From Nocardioides sp. Root682 (GTDB lineage: Bacteria; Actinomycetota; Actinomycetes; Propionibacteriales; Nocardioidaceae): 64,000 bases of DNA. The DNA is taken from positions 302,204-366,203 of the forward strand of contig NZ_LMHJ01000003.1 in the NCBI RefSeq assembly GCF_001427795.1. The letters are read 5' to 3'. Under the pieces are notes generated by a model. The model made no database searches. It saw only the letters and a list, made by a program, of their open reading frames with translations, and was not told the DNA's origin. Below, piece after piece: positions 8,582 to 17,387 of this stretch. How positions within the stretch are numbered: the stretch's first letter is position 1; the number at the start of each line of letters is the position of its first letter. Both the position numbers and the translations under genes were made by a program.

Positions 8582-9346
8582 ATGTCTGAAGTGAACGTCG
8601 AGGTAAGGGACCGCATCGCTGTCCTCACGATTGACCGTCCCCATGCCCGGAACGCAATTGGTCTTGCCACCATCGACGACCTTCAGATGGCTCTGGACGA
8701 CGTCGCGCAGCGTGACGTTTCGGTGTTGGTCATCACCGGCGGCGGAGACCGCGCCTTCGTCTCCGGCGGAGACCTCAAGGAACTCAACGCCATCAGAGAC
8801 CAGGCTGGTGCCATGGAGATGGCCGTACGGATGCGCCGGGTTCTCGACCGACTCAGCACCTTCCCCATCCCCGTCATCGCTGCCGTCAACGGTCACGCTC
8901 TCGGCGGCGGTGCAGAGGTAGCCGTGGCGTGCGACATCCGGGTAGCCGCCGCAGATGTCCAGATCGGATTTACTCAGGTGAAGTTGGCGATCATGCCCGC
9001 TTGGGGAGGAGCGGAGCGCCTCGCTGAGGTCGTTGGACGCGGCCGCGCGCTCACGCTGGTCGCAACCGGCCGCCTTCTCACGGCCAACGAGGCCGCCGGC
9101 ATGGGGCTGGTTGATGTAGTAGCTGAACGCAACGACTTCGTCGGCGCTTGGCAACACCTCGCTGAGGAGTTCGCAGCCATTCCCCCGGCGACCGCACGCT
9201 CCGTGAAATCCGTGATTGGGGCGGCGCGCCCACATGACCACCCGCACCTAGAGGCAAATGCTGTCGAGCGATTTTCCGAGCTCTGGATCGGTGAGCCACA
9301 TTGGGCCGCGGCCGACGCCTTCATGTCACGTACATCTCCGCGCTAG
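8582..9346 (+). CDS. Enoyl-CoA hydratase/isomerase family protein
   Basis: A 254-aa crotonase-fold protein. The ATG at 8582 is preceded by GAGGGAG at 8571-8577, overlapping the previous stop, which decides the start. Oxyanion-hole segments are visible as AFVSGGDLKEL and ALGGGAEVAVACDIRVAA, followed by GFTQVKLAIMPAWGG. It would hydrate or isomerise an enoyl-CoA in the cytosol. Last gene of the SDR/HIBADH/ECH operon; 72 bp downstream the convergent LysR gene ends. Confidence 0.85.
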   Translation: MSEVNVEVRDRIAVLTIDRPHARNAIGLATIDDLQMALDDVAQRDVSVLVITGGGDRAFVSGGDLKELNAIRDQAGAMEMAVRMRRVLDRLSTFPIPVIAAVNGHALGGGAEVAVACDIRVAAADVQIGFTQVKLAIMPAWGGAERLAEVVGRGRALTLVATGRLLTANEAAGMGLVDVVAERNDFVGAWQHLAEEFAAIPPATARSVKSVIGAARPHDHPHLEANAVERFSELWIGEPHWAAADAFMSRTSPR

Positions 9347-9418
9347 GAGGACATCGCTGCCCGAAGGTGAATGCCGATGGTCGTGCCCGGGGAGCGGCGA
9401 CGTGGGCGGATCCAGCAG

Positions 9419-10288
9419 TCAGTCGTTGCGCCGCACGATGTGATCGCGAAAGCGCATCGCCGCTGGGCTGAGGTCCCGGTCGGAGCGCCAGGCGAGACCG
9501 ACAACGCGGCGAGCTCCTGCAGCGTGCAACGGAATCCCGACTGTTCCGGACGCGCCAGCGAGTTGTTCCGGGAGGACGGCGACGCCAAGGCCGGCCGCAA
9601 CCAATCCCTCAATGGTGGCCAAGTCTGCGCTCTCGAACGACACTGTCGGTGTGACGCCTGCCTCGTTGAGCAGGTCCTCGACGAGAACGCGGAATCCGTA
9701 CCCGCGTGGCGTCGTGACGAGGTCCTCGCCTGCGAGCTCAGACAATGCAATCCGACGCCGATCCCGCCAACGGTGTGTAGGCGGGACAACGAGAGCCAAC
9801 CGCTCCTCCTGCAAAGCCACCCACTCGAACGGTCCCTCGGGACGGGGCCAGGTGATCGCGAGCTCCGCGACCCCCGTGTCGAGGTCGCGCCGGATCTCGT
9901 GTGCAGCCTCCTGGCGCAACGACAGCCTCGCCTGCGGCACTTGAGCGTGAAACCCGCGAAGCAATCGCGGGACCAATGACGTGGCCATGGAGTCGAGAAA
10001 TGCCAGCCGCACAATCCCGCCGTCGGGGTCTGATCGTGCGGCCAACTCGACCCGCAACTCGTCGTATCGCCGCGTCATCTGACGTGCTGCCTCCACCACG
10101 ATCTCGCCGTCCGGATTTGCAACGACTCCACCGGGCAGCCGTTCGAAGAGCCGAGTCCCGAGTTCGGACTCGACCCGGGCGAGCACTCGTGACAGCGTCG
10201 GCTGAGTGGTGCCCAGGATGGCCGCAGCATCGGTTAGGTGACCTGTATCCGAGAGGACAACAAGCCACTCGAGGTCGCGGGTGTACAT
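9419..10288 (-). CDS. LysR-family transcriptional regulator
   Basis: About 289 aa if read from the ATG at 10288 (MYTRDLEWLVVLSDTG); an extended reading to 10312 adds eight residues. The N-terminal winged helix shows LTDAAAILGTTQPTLSRVLARVESELGTRLFER, followed by a LysR substrate-binding domain. It is divergent from the MFS gene at 10370, the classic arrangement in which a LysR protein controls its neighbour. No cluster palindrome lies between them, so this pair is probably outside the GntR regulon. Confidence 0.88.
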   Translation of the reverse strand: MYTRDLEWLVVLSDTGHLTDAAAILGTTQPTLSRVLARVESELGTRLFERLPGGVVANPDGEIVVEAARQMTRRYDELRVELAARSDPDGGIVRLAFLDSMATSLVPRLLRGFHAQVPQARLSLRQEAAHEIRRDLDTGVAELAITWPRPEGPFEWVALQEERLALVVPPTHRWRDRRRIALSELAGEDLVTTPRGYGFRVLVEDLLNEAGVTPTVSFESADLATIEGLVAAGLGVAVLPEQLAGASGTVGIPLHAAGARRVVGLAWRSDRDLSPAAMRFRDHIVRRND

Positions 10289-10369
10289 GATCCGAGCATA
10301 CGGAATCTGCATTCAGATCTGGCCAACGACGCATTAGACGCATCGCCGCCCTCCGCGCACCATGAGGGT

Positions 10370-11623
10370 GTGCCCACGTCACCGGCTCTTGCCAACCACT
10401 GCCATGCCCAGGGCTATCCCAGCGGCAGCCATGAGCATCGGATGGTCCTCGTGGCGCTCTTCGCCGCGGGACTAGCCACCTTCGAACTGCTCTACAGCAC
10501 GCAGGCGTTGCTGCCCGAACTGAGCAGGGACTTCGAGGTTTCGACCCAACAAAGCACCCTCACCCTCTCGCTGTCCACGCTCGGGCTCGCGTTCGCGCTC
10601 CTCGTCGCCGGGCCCGTCTCCGAGGTGGTTGGCCGAACCCGAATGATCAAACTGTCCGTCGCGGCCTCATCGGTGATCGGGCTCGCCTGCGCAATCGCTC
10701 CGACCTGGGATGCGCTGCTCGCCCTGCGGCTGCTTGAGGGGGTAGCGCTCGCCGGTCTCCCGGCGGTCGCTACGGCATATCTCCGAGAAGAGCTACACCC
10801 GTCAACCCACGCGCGTGCTGCCGGCCTATACGTCGGCGGCACCGGAATCGGCGGCATGCTCGGCCGCCTCGTCACCGGCGGAGTTGCGGAGCTGGTTGGG
10901 TGGCGCATGGCCATGGCCGCCGCGGCCGTGGTCGGGCTAACCTGCGCCCTCGTCGTCCACTTGAGTCTGCCGGATTCACAGCACTTCGAGTCTGCCCCGC
11001 GCGGGCGTGGCGTCGTGCGCACGATGGCCCGCCGCGCGCTATCAGACCCGGTGCTGTTGGCGTTGTACGGCATTGGCGCCTGTGGGGTAGGCGCCCTGAT
11101 TTCGGTGTTCAACACCATCGGGTTCCGACTCGCTGCACCGCAATTCGCCCTCGGAATCGGCGCGGCAAGCTTGGTGTTTCTCGTCTATCCGCTCGGCACT
11201 GTGGGGGCAGCGGTGGCAGGCGTGATGGCCGACAGGCTCGGCAGGCGCGCAGTTCTGCCGATCGGATCCGTCATTGCGCTCGCGGGCGTCGCGCTCACCG
11301 CCTCGGCGTATCTTCCAGCAATCGTTCTCGGTGTTGCGCTCCTGACCATCGGCTTCTTTGTCACACACGGAGTGGCCAGTGGCTGGGTGCCAGCCCGAGC
11401 CCATGCCGGCGGTGTCGCCACTGCGCAGGCGGCGTCCTTCTACCTCGTCTCCTACTACTTCGGCGCTTCGGTCTTCGGCACTCTGTCCGGCATCGCATGG
11501 ACACATAGCGGGTGGGCTGGAGTGGCCCTCCTGTCCGGCGGCCTGATCACCGTTACAGGACTGATAGGTCTGATGCTCCAACGCATGGAGGCCTTGGGTC
11601 TGCCCGCTGCGTCCGGACGATAA
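10370..11623 (+). CDS. MFS transporter (AraJ/YnfM-like)
   Basis: A 417-aa integral membrane protein with the usual 12 hydrophobic helices. It has a motif-A-like loop after TM2 (GPVSEVVGRTRMIK) and a related loop in the second half (GVMADRLGRRAVLP). GTG 10370 is favoured; the first helix starts at MVLVALFAAGLATFELL. The divergent LysR gene at 10288 is its probable regulator. The family exports drugs or takes up small acids, and nothing here decides the substrate. Confidence 0.82.
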   Translation: MPTSPALANHCHAQGYPSGSHEHRMVLVALFAAGLATFELLYSTQALLPELSRDFEVSTQQSTLTLSLSTLGLAFALLVAGPVSEVVGRTRMIKLSVAASSVIGLACAIAPTWDALLALRLLEGVALAGLPAVATAYLREELHPSTHARAAGLYVGGTGIGGMLGRLVTGGVAELVGWRMAMAAAAVVGLTCALVVHLSLPDSQHFESAPRGRGVVRTMARRALSDPVLLALYGIGACGVGALISVFNTIGFRLAAPQFALGIGAASLVFLVYPLGTVGAAVAGVMADRLGRRAVLPIGSVIALAGVALTASAYLPAIVLGVALLTIGFFVTHGVASGWVPARAHAGGVATAQAASFYLVSYYFGASVFGTLSGIAWTHSGWAGVALLSGGLITVTGLIGLMLQRMEALGLPAASGR

Positions 11624-11636
11624 GCCCGGACGCGGG

Positions 11637-11692
11637 GTTGCTCAGGCGGCGTTGCTCAGGCGGCGTTGCTCAGGCGGCGTTGCTCAGGCGGC
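11637..11692. repeat. Four perfect tandem copies of a 14-bp unit
   Basis: Unit GTTGCTCAGGCGGC repeated four times without change, starting 13 bp after the stop of the MFS gene and followed by a partial fifth copy (GTTG). The unit is not a multiple of 3 and lies outside any convincing gene. It may have arisen by slippage of a former coding or terminator sequence. Confidence 0.9.
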
Positions 11693-11797
11693 GTTGCCGG
11701 CGGGTGATCGGAACCCAGTTACCTGGCGCGGCGACGGGCGTCGACGAGGTTCAGCGACGCACCAAAATCGAAAGCAGGGCAGTGACCCACACCACTT

Positions 11798-11818
11798 CGA
11801 TATGATATCGTGATATCG
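11798..11818. promoter_or_regulatory. Palindromic operator copy 3 with an extra half-site
   Basis: Exact CGATATGATATCG at 11798-11810, followed after one base by another GATATCG at 11812-11818, giving three half-sites in a row. It is the only site with this extension. It lies upstream of the P450-yrbE-mce genes, with 49 bp to a small coupled reading frame and 132 bp to the P450 start. The extra half-site could strengthen binding at the promoter of the longest operon in the window. Confidence 0.72.
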
Positions 11819-11859
11819 CAGAGTCGAACAGGCAGTCGCCGGCCACAGCTAACGAAGAC

Positions 11860-11946
11860 ATGTGCGACGACGAAACAACTGCTCTCGATCACCCAATGAC
11901 TGGAGAGGCGCGAGAGCGCCTCCTGATGAAGGAAGAGGCGGCATGA
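11860..11946 (+). CDS. Possible 28-aa leader peptide coupled to the P450 gene
   Basis: ATG at 11860 opens a 28-codon frame beginning MCDDETTALDHPMTGEARER and ending LLMKEEAA, whose TGA (11944-11946) overlaps the P450 ATG as ATGA. That junction is the same coupling used throughout the mce operon, and the acidic, Arg/Glu-rich composition is not typical of random frames. There is no strong Shine-Dalgarno and I recognise no relative. It may be a leader or simply chance. Confidence 0.3.
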   Translation: MCDDETTALDHPMTGEARERLLMKEEAA

Positions 11947-13190
11947 AAACCACCGTCGACCTCCCGCGATTCGACCCGACTGACGGGTCGATCCTGCGAG
12001 ACCCATACCCCACCTACGCCCAGTACCGCGAACTCGACCCGATCCACTGGGGCATGTCGAACATGGACGGCCTTGCCGGCTCCTGGTACCTCTTCCGACA
12101 CGACCACAACTCGGCGCTGTTGAGTAATGGCTCGCTCTTTGCCAGCGACCCGGCATCCGTTGGACAGGTGCACAGCGTGCCGGAGGCGTTCCGGCCCATT
12201 GCAGAAATCCACCAGCGGTGGCTCGGTGGACGTGATGAGCCGGACCACCGGCGACTCCGAATCATCATGGCCAAGGCGTTCACGCCCAAGCGCATCAACG
12301 CCCTTCAGCCCAAGATCGCGGAGATCACCAAGACCCTCCTCGCAGAAGCGATCGAGAAGGGCAACGGACAGTTCGACATGATCGCCGACGTCGCCTTCCC
12401 GCTGCCCATGGCAGTCGTTGGCGAGGCCCTCGGGGTCAGGCGCGATGACTGGGATCTGTTCCAGCGCTGGGCTGCCGACATCTCCCACGCAGTCGACAAG
12501 GCCGGCGACCCCGAAGCGGGCGCCCTCGGTGCGGCCGCGATTCTCGCAATGTACGACTACTTCGCGGAACTGGTTGCCGAGCGCCGAAACAACCCTGGCG
12601 ACGATCTCCTCAGCACGATGGTCGCAGTGGCCGACGACGAGGGTCAGCCGATGTCTGAGTTCGATGCCATCGCCATCGCAACGGAGCTTGGCGTCGCGGG
12701 GCACGAGACCACAACCAATGGAATCGCCAAGTCCCTCATCGGTCTGATGGACCAGCGCGCACAGTGGGAAGAGTTCAAGACGTTCGACGGTGACGCCCTC
12801 GACGGAGCCATCGACGAACTCCTCCGCTGGTCGACGCCCGTCCAGCGCCAGCGTTGGCGCTGGGTCACCGAAGACACCGTTCTCGGCGACCGTGAGTTCA
12901 AGCGGGGCGACAGCGTCGTTTCGATTCTGGCAGCGGCCAACCGCGATCCCGAGGTCTTCCCGGACCCCGACGCCATCCGGTGGGGGCGGCCAACTGGCAA
13001 GCACCTGACCTTCGGATTCGGACCTCATTTCTGCTTGGGCTCCAACCTCGCGCGTCTTGAGATGCGAATCGCCCTTTCCGAAATTGCGTCCCAAGTTCCC
13101 AACTTGCAGCTGTCCCTGGACTCAAGCGACATCCCGTGGCGTGACAACTCGATCATCCCTGGTCCCGCCGAGGTCGTCGTACGAGCTTGA
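11943..13190 (+). CDS. Cytochrome P450 (first of three)
   Basis: A 415-aa soluble bacterial P450. The ATG at 11943 has GGAAGAGG a few bases upstream, which favours it over an extension to 11862. I-helix AGHETTTNGIA carries the oxygen-activating acidic/Thr pair, a K-helix ExxR lies in DELLRWSTPVQRQRW, and heme binding is FGFGPHFCLGSNLAR with the cysteine ligand near residue 364. It would insert oxygen into an unactivated C-H bond using electrons from a ferredoxin. The only ferredoxins in the window are at 25808 and 31964. It heads the yrbE-mce operon, suggesting it acts on the lipid-like molecule that the Mce complex imports. Confidence 0.9.
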   Translation: MKTTVDLPRFDPTDGSILRDPYPTYAQYRELDPIHWGMSNMDGLAGSWYLFRHDHNSALLSNGSLFASDPASVGQVHSVPEAFRPIAEIHQRWLGGRDEPDHRRLRIIMAKAFTPKRINALQPKIAEITKTLLAEAIEKGNGQFDMIADVAFPLPMAVVGEALGVRRDDWDLFQRWAADISHAVDKAGDPEAGALGAAAILAMYDYFAELVAERRNNPGDDLLSTMVAVADDEGQPMSEFDAIAIATELGVAGHETTTNGIAKSLIGLMDQRAQWEEFKTFDGDALDGAIDELLRWSTPVQRQRWRWVTEDTVLGDREFKRGDSVVSILAAANRDPEVFPDPDAIRWGRPTGKHLTFGFGPHFCLGSNLARLEMRIALSEIASQVPNLQLSLDSSDIPWRDNSIIPGPAEVVVRA

Positions 13191-13249
13191 GCTAGCGAGC
13201 TGGCACAGAAAGCACCTAGCGCCCGGAAGATCTCAAGAAACGAGCAACC

Positions 13250-13405
13250 ATGCTGTTCCAGGACCACGTTCGGCAGGCCCACCGGGTTCGCCGGCTAGCT
13301 GGAGCCCGCTGTGCCTACGAGCAGTCTCGGGCTTGCACCGCCAAGTGCGGGCGACGCAAGCCTGACAAGGACCGGAACCGACTTTGCGATGGCGGACGCC
13401 GATGA
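13250..13405 (+). CDS. Possible 51-aa Cys/Arg-rich small protein coupled to yrbE4A
   Basis: ATG 13250 opens a 51-codon frame (MLFQDHVRQAHRVRRLAGAR...) with four cysteines, whose TGA overlaps the YrbE4A ATG as ATGA. It fills most of the 211-bp gap between the P450 and yrbE4A. No clear Shine-Dalgarno is present and the high Arg content is also what a non-coding GC-rich frame would give, so this is a candidate only. Confidence 0.25.
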   Translation: MLFQDHVRQAHRVRRLAGARCAYEQSRACTAKCGRRKPDKDRNRLCDGGRR

Positions 13406-14175
13406 GCAGCATTGCGGCGTCCGCCTCCCGCAAACTCCACCCGCTGGGGAACTTCGTGGCCTTCAGCATGGACACGTTCACCATGATGTTCAAGAGTCGT
13501 CTGCAATGGCGTGAGTTCATCCAGCAGACCTGGTTCATCACCAGCGTGTCCCTCGGTCCTGCAATCCTCATCTCCATCCCGTTCGTCGCACTCGTCACCT
13601 ACCAGTTCAACAACGTTCTGGCAGAGATCGGCGCTATCGACCTCAGCGGCTCCGGTGCAGCCTTCGGAACCATTACCCAAATCGGACCAATCGCGACCAC
13701 CTTCGTCATCGCCGGAGCCAGTTCGACCGCGCTGTGTGCCGATCTAGGGGCACGCAAAATCCGCGAAGAGTTGGACGCGATGGAGGTCCTCGGCATTGAC
13801 CCCATCCGGCGGCTAGTCGTACCTCGCGTACTCGCCACAGCAGTGAACGCACTCCTTATCAACGGTGTCGTGATCCTCATCGGACTCGCCGGCGGATTCG
13901 CCTTCGCTGTATTCCTGCAAGACGCCAGCCCAGGACAGTTCATCGACTCGATGACCCTCTTGGTCGGATTCCCCGACCTGATCCACGCCGAACTCCGAGC
14001 AGTCGTCTTCGGACTCGTGGGAGCGCTCATCGCCTGCTTCCTCGGAATGAACGCAGGGGGCGGACCCCAAGGCGTCGGGAACGCCGTGAACGAGACAGTG
14101 GTCTTCACATTCATGGCCCTGTTCCCGATCAACATTCTGCTGACTCAGATTCCGTACTCGCTCGGAATCCTCTAG
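13402..14175 (+). CDS. yrbE4A: MlaE-family permease YrbE4A of the Mce lipid importer
   Basis: A 257-aa integral membrane permease. ATG 13402 is used; TTG 13384 is a weaker alternative. Family features include the segment around GAGASSTALCADLGARKIREELDAMEVLGIDPI, the conserved cytoplasmic coupling region of MlaE/YrbE proteins, and several hydrophobic helices to the C-terminus. It pairs with YrbE4B, encoded 9 bp downstream, to form the channel of the Mce complex. The six MCE proteins follow at once. The ATPase MceG is not encoded in this window and is probably elsewhere, as in mycobacteria. Confidence 0.92.
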   Translation: MSSIAASASRKLHPLGNFVAFSMDTFTMMFKSRLQWREFIQQTWFITSVSLGPAILISIPFVALVTYQFNNVLAEIGAIDLSGSGAAFGTITQIGPIATTFVIAGASSTALCADLGARKIREELDAMEVLGIDPIRRLVVPRVLATAVNALLINGVVILIGLAGGFAFAVFLQDASPGQFIDSMTLLVGFPDLIHAELRAVVFGLVGALIACFLGMNAGGGPQGVGNAVNETVVFTFMALFPINILLTQIPYSLGIL

Positions 14176-14184
14176 GGGCCTGAC

Positions 14185-15051
14185 ATGACAACGCTGAAGA
14201 CCCTCGGTGACTCCGGATCCTTGGTGCCCTGGATCAGCCGCCATGCAACGCGCCCGCTAGGGCTATTGGACGCCCTCGGAAAACAGGCACGCTTCTACGC
14301 CAGGGCCCTCGCGTGGACACCTCGCGCCGTGTTCCACTACAGACGCGAACAGGTCCGGCTGATTGCCGAAGTCGGTATGAGCAACGGAACGCTCGCCGTC
14401 GTCGGCGGCTCCGCAATCATCACCCTCTTCATCACGTTCTTCGCCGGCATCACCGGAGGTGTGCAGACCTATCGCGCGCTCGCCGACCTCAACCTTGAGG
14501 CGCTCGGCGGCTTCACGTCCGCGATCATCAACCCGCGCCTACTGGTCCCTATCGTTTCCGGCGCCGCCCTCGCAGCCACCGTCGGCACCGGCTTCACTGC
14601 CCAACTGGGCGCGATGCGGATCTCGGAAGAGATCGACGCACTCGAGGTGATGGCCGTCCGATCCCTTCCATACCTCGTGTCCACCCGAGTCGTCGCCGGC
14701 ATGTTCTGCGTTGGACCGATCTTCGCAATGTCACTGGTGGGAGCCTGGGTGGGTTGGAAAACCACCCAAGTTGAATTCTTCGGCCTGTCTGAAGGCACCT
14801 ACGACCACTACATGAACACCTTCATGCAGCCCGTCGACATCCTGTTCTCCTTCATCCAGGCCGTCATCGTGGCAATGGTCGTCATCCTCATCCACACCTA
14901 CTACGGCTACACAGCCTCCGGCGGGCCCGCCGGAGTGGGACTGGCAGTCGGCCGTGCCGTCCGCACGTCGCTCGTCGCCGTCCTCACCGTCCAGCTCTGC
15001 GTCGCCATGGCTCTCTACGGCGGCGTCAACACATTCAGGATTTCGGGGTGA
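14185..15051 (+). CDS. yrbE4B: MlaE-family permease YrbE4B of the Mce lipid importer
   Basis: A 288-aa membrane permease, second of the YrbE pair. It carries the same MlaE motif (GTGFTAQLGAMRISEEIDALEVMAVRSLPYLVSTRV) and a C-terminal conserved YYGYTASGGPAGVGLAVGRAVR. The protein starts at ATG 14185 after a 9-bp gap. With YrbE4A it would form the inner-membrane translocation path for hydrophobic substrates delivered by the Mce tube. Confidence 0.92.
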   Translation: MTTLKTLGDSGSLVPWISRHATRPLGLLDALGKQARFYARALAWTPRAVFHYRREQVRLIAEVGMSNGTLAVVGGSAIITLFITFFAGITGGVQTYRALADLNLEALGGFTSAIINPRLLVPIVSGAALAATVGTGFTAQLGAMRISEEIDALEVMAVRSLPYLVSTRVVAGMFCVGPIFAMSLVGAWVGWKTTQVEFFGLSEGTYDHYMNTFMQPVDILFSFIQAVIVAMVVILIHTYYGYTASGGPAGVGLAVGRAVRTSLVAVLTVQLCVAMALYGGVNTFRISG

Positions 15052-15055
15052 CACG

Positions 15056-16279
15056 ATGACCACTGCCGCCCAACGACACAAAGCCGAACTCATCGAGCGT
15101 ATTCGCGGCCGCGTCGCGGCGCTCGTGCTCCTTGCCCTCATTGCAGCAACGGCGAGCCTCACCGTCGCCATGTACAACAAGTCATTCGTCGACACTGCCA
15201 CAGTCACGATCGAGACGGATCGCGCTGGCCTGCAAATGCGGAAGGGCACCGTCGTCAAGTATCGAGGCGTCGACGTCGGAGCCATCGAGAAGGCCGAAGT
15301 CAACGGCAGCGGCAACGTCACCGTGTCGTTGGCAATGAAACCGGAGATGCTCTCGGCGATCCCCGTCAACGTCCACGTCGCATTGCGACAGCTGACGGCC
15401 TTCGGCAACAAGGCCGTCGAACTCTCAGCCCCCAAGACTCCATCAACAGACCACCTCCAGGCCGGTGCCGTTCTACAGGCGTCAAGTGTCAGCGTGGAAG
15501 TCAACACCCTTCTCGACCGGTTGGACAGCATGCTGGGCGCTATCCGGCCGGCTCAGCTCAACAGCACACTCCGAGCCTTGGCAGACAGCGTCCGCGGACA
15601 GGGCGAGGGAATCGGAGAAATGATCGACCTCTCCGCCGAGTACCTAAAGAAGATCAACCAGGACCTTCCCCAGATCGGTCGAGGTTTCGACAAGGCTGCC
15701 GCGACCCTCGACCTCTACCGCGAAGTGACGCCCGACCTGCTCACCATCTTGGCGAACGGATCCATCACCGCGGACACGATCGTGCTCAAGTCAGCGCAGC
15801 TGAAACGAATGCTGCTTGCGCTCACCTCGCTCTCCTACGTAGGTGAAGACTTCCTAGTCCGAAACGGCGACGCCCTCGTCGACCTCTTCGCCTCGTCCTT
15901 GGCAGCAACTGACCTGCTCAAGAAGTACTCGCCGGTCTTCACGTGCTTCCTGCAAGGGATGGATCAGGCAAACGTCATGCTTGAACAGGCCTTCGGCACC
16001 AAGGTTGCGGGAGTCGACTCTCTCGTCACAGTTCTCCACGGCAACAAGGGCTACGAGAACCCGAAGAACCTTCCAGTCATGGCCGCAAACGATGGTCCGA
16101 ACTGCCATGACATGCCCAAGTACGACGGAACGTACTTCCCGGAATCTCTCATGATTCCCTTCGACCGCGGCGGAGAACCCAACCCGCCCGGTTCGGACGC
16201 CGACAACCTCACCTTCAACGACCAGCCCCTCATCGTCCAGCTGTTCGGACCGCTCGCAGGGCTCGGAGGATCATCGTGA
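15056..16279 (+). CDS. mceA: MCE-family protein A
   Basis: A 407-aa protein starting at ATG 15056, 4 nt after yrbE4B. One N-terminal membrane anchor (ALVLLALIAATASLTVAMY) precedes the MCE domain (TVTIETDRAGLQMRKGTVVKYRGVDVGAI) and a long predicted helical stretch (about residues 150-290). The C-terminal tail contains two cysteines (FTCFLQG, GPNCHDMP) as in mycobacterial MceA. MCE subunits hexamerise to make a lipid-conducting tube across the cell envelope. In actinobacteria such operons import sterols, fatty acids or other hydrophobic compounds; the substrate here is unproven. Confidence 0.92.
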   Translation: MTTAAQRHKAELIERIRGRVAALVLLALIAATASLTVAMYNKSFVDTATVTIETDRAGLQMRKGTVVKYRGVDVGAIEKAEVNGSGNVTVSLAMKPEMLSAIPVNVHVALRQLTAFGNKAVELSAPKTPSTDHLQAGAVLQASSVSVEVNTLLDRLDSMLGAIRPAQLNSTLRALADSVRGQGEGIGEMIDLSAEYLKKINQDLPQIGRGFDKAAATLDLYREVTPDLLTILANGSITADTIVLKSAQLKRMLLALTSLSYVGEDFLVRNGDALVDLFASSLAATDLLKKYSPVFTCFLQGMDQANVMLEQAFGTKVAGVDSLVTVLHGNKGYENPKNLPVMAANDGPNCHDMPKYDGTYFPESLMIPFDRGGEPNPPGSDADNLTFNDQPLIVQLFGPLAGLGGSS

Positions 16280-17382
16280 GCCGCTCATCCATTGCCATTC
16301 GCCGGCCCCTGATCTACACCCTTGTGTTCGCCATCTGCACAAGCGTCGTCCTCGCGTTTGTCGCAATGGAGTTCGGTGACTTCAAGTTCGGTGACCGCAA
16401 GCACTACAGCGCGATCTTCACCGACGCATCACTGCTGCTTGAAGGCGACTCCGTCATGGTCTCAGGCGTCGAAGTCGGCTCCATCGATGACGTCTCCGTG
16501 CACAAGGAAGACGACGCCCTCATCAGCTTCAACGTGAAGACCGAAGTCGTCCTCGCCGTAGGCACCAACGCCGTCATCCGATACCGCGACCTCACCGGCG
16601 ACCGCTACCTCGAACTCGTTCCCGGCCCAACAAAAAACCCCGAGCTTCCCGACGGCGCGACCCTCCAACTCAAAGACACGCGCCCCGCGTTGGACCTCGA
16701 CCTCCTCCTCGGCGGGTTTGAACCCCTCTTCGAGGGACTCGACCCTGGACAGGTCAACCAGCTCGCCGGCGAACTCGTCAGCGTCCTCCAAGGACAGGGC
16801 GGAACCATCGAGTCCATTCTCGAACGCATTGCCTCGTTCAGCACCACCATCGCCAACAAGGACAAGGTCATTGGCCAGACCATCGAGAGCCTCAACTCGG
16901 TCCTCAAGAACCTAGACACCCACACGGTTGGCCTCAGCCAGACCATCACCTCCCTGCAGGAACTGACCACAGGTTTGTCGAGCGACCGAAGCCGGCTCGG
17001 ACGATCGTTCGGCAAAGTCGAAGGCCTCGTCACAAGCGTGGACGGACTTCTCGAAGAACTCCACGGCCCGCTCGACGGAATGGTCGAAGAACTCGGGCGC
17101 ACCGTCACCCAAGCCAACAAGGGCGCGGACACCATCAACGAGGTCCTGCGGCTCCTTCCAGGTGCATACCTTCGGATCGGTCGGCTCGGAAGTCGTGGCG
17201 CGGGCTACAACATCTACCTGTGCTCGCTGCGAGTACGACTCGACGGCCCCAACGGAGGGTCCCTGTACACGCCCTACATCGGACCGGACCCCTCTCTCGA
17301 TCGCTGTCAGCTCGGGACCGCCCCGTTGGAGACCCCTGAAGAGCGAATCGCAAAAGAAGAAGCAACGGAAGAGAAGGGCTAA
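16276..17382 (+). CDS. mceB: MCE-family protein B
   Basis: A 368-aa protein from GTG 16276, overlapping the mceA stop as GTGA. The N-terminal signal-anchor (LIYTLVFAICTSVVLAFVAM) is followed by the MCE domain (YSAIFTDASLLLEGDSVMVSGVEVGSIDDV) and a helical domain. The C-terminus has a conserved cysteine pair (IYLCSLRV, DRCQLGTAP) seen in MceB proteins, and a charged lysine/glutamate tail. Subunit B of the importer tube. Confidence 0.9.
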   Translation: MSRSSIAIRRPLIYTLVFAICTSVVLAFVAMEFGDFKFGDRKHYSAIFTDASLLLEGDSVMVSGVEVGSIDDVSVHKEDDALISFNVKTEVVLAVGTNAVIRYRDLTGDRYLELVPGPTKNPELPDGATLQLKDTRPALDLDLLLGGFEPLFEGLDPGQVNQLAGELVSVLQGQGGTIESILERIASFSTTIANKDKVIGQTIESLNSVLKNLDTHTVGLSQTITSLQELTTGLSSDRSRLGRSFGKVEGLVTSVDGLLEELHGPLDGMVEELGRTVTQANKGADTINEVLRLLPGAYLRIGRLGSRGAGYNIYLCSLRVRLDGPNGGSLYTPYIGPDPSLDRCQLGTAPLETPEERIAKEEATEEKG

Positions 17383-17387
17383 ACGAG

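Noticed and set aside
11637..11692. CRISPR array
   Set aside because: The 14-bp units are contiguous with no spacers, and no cas genes are in the window.
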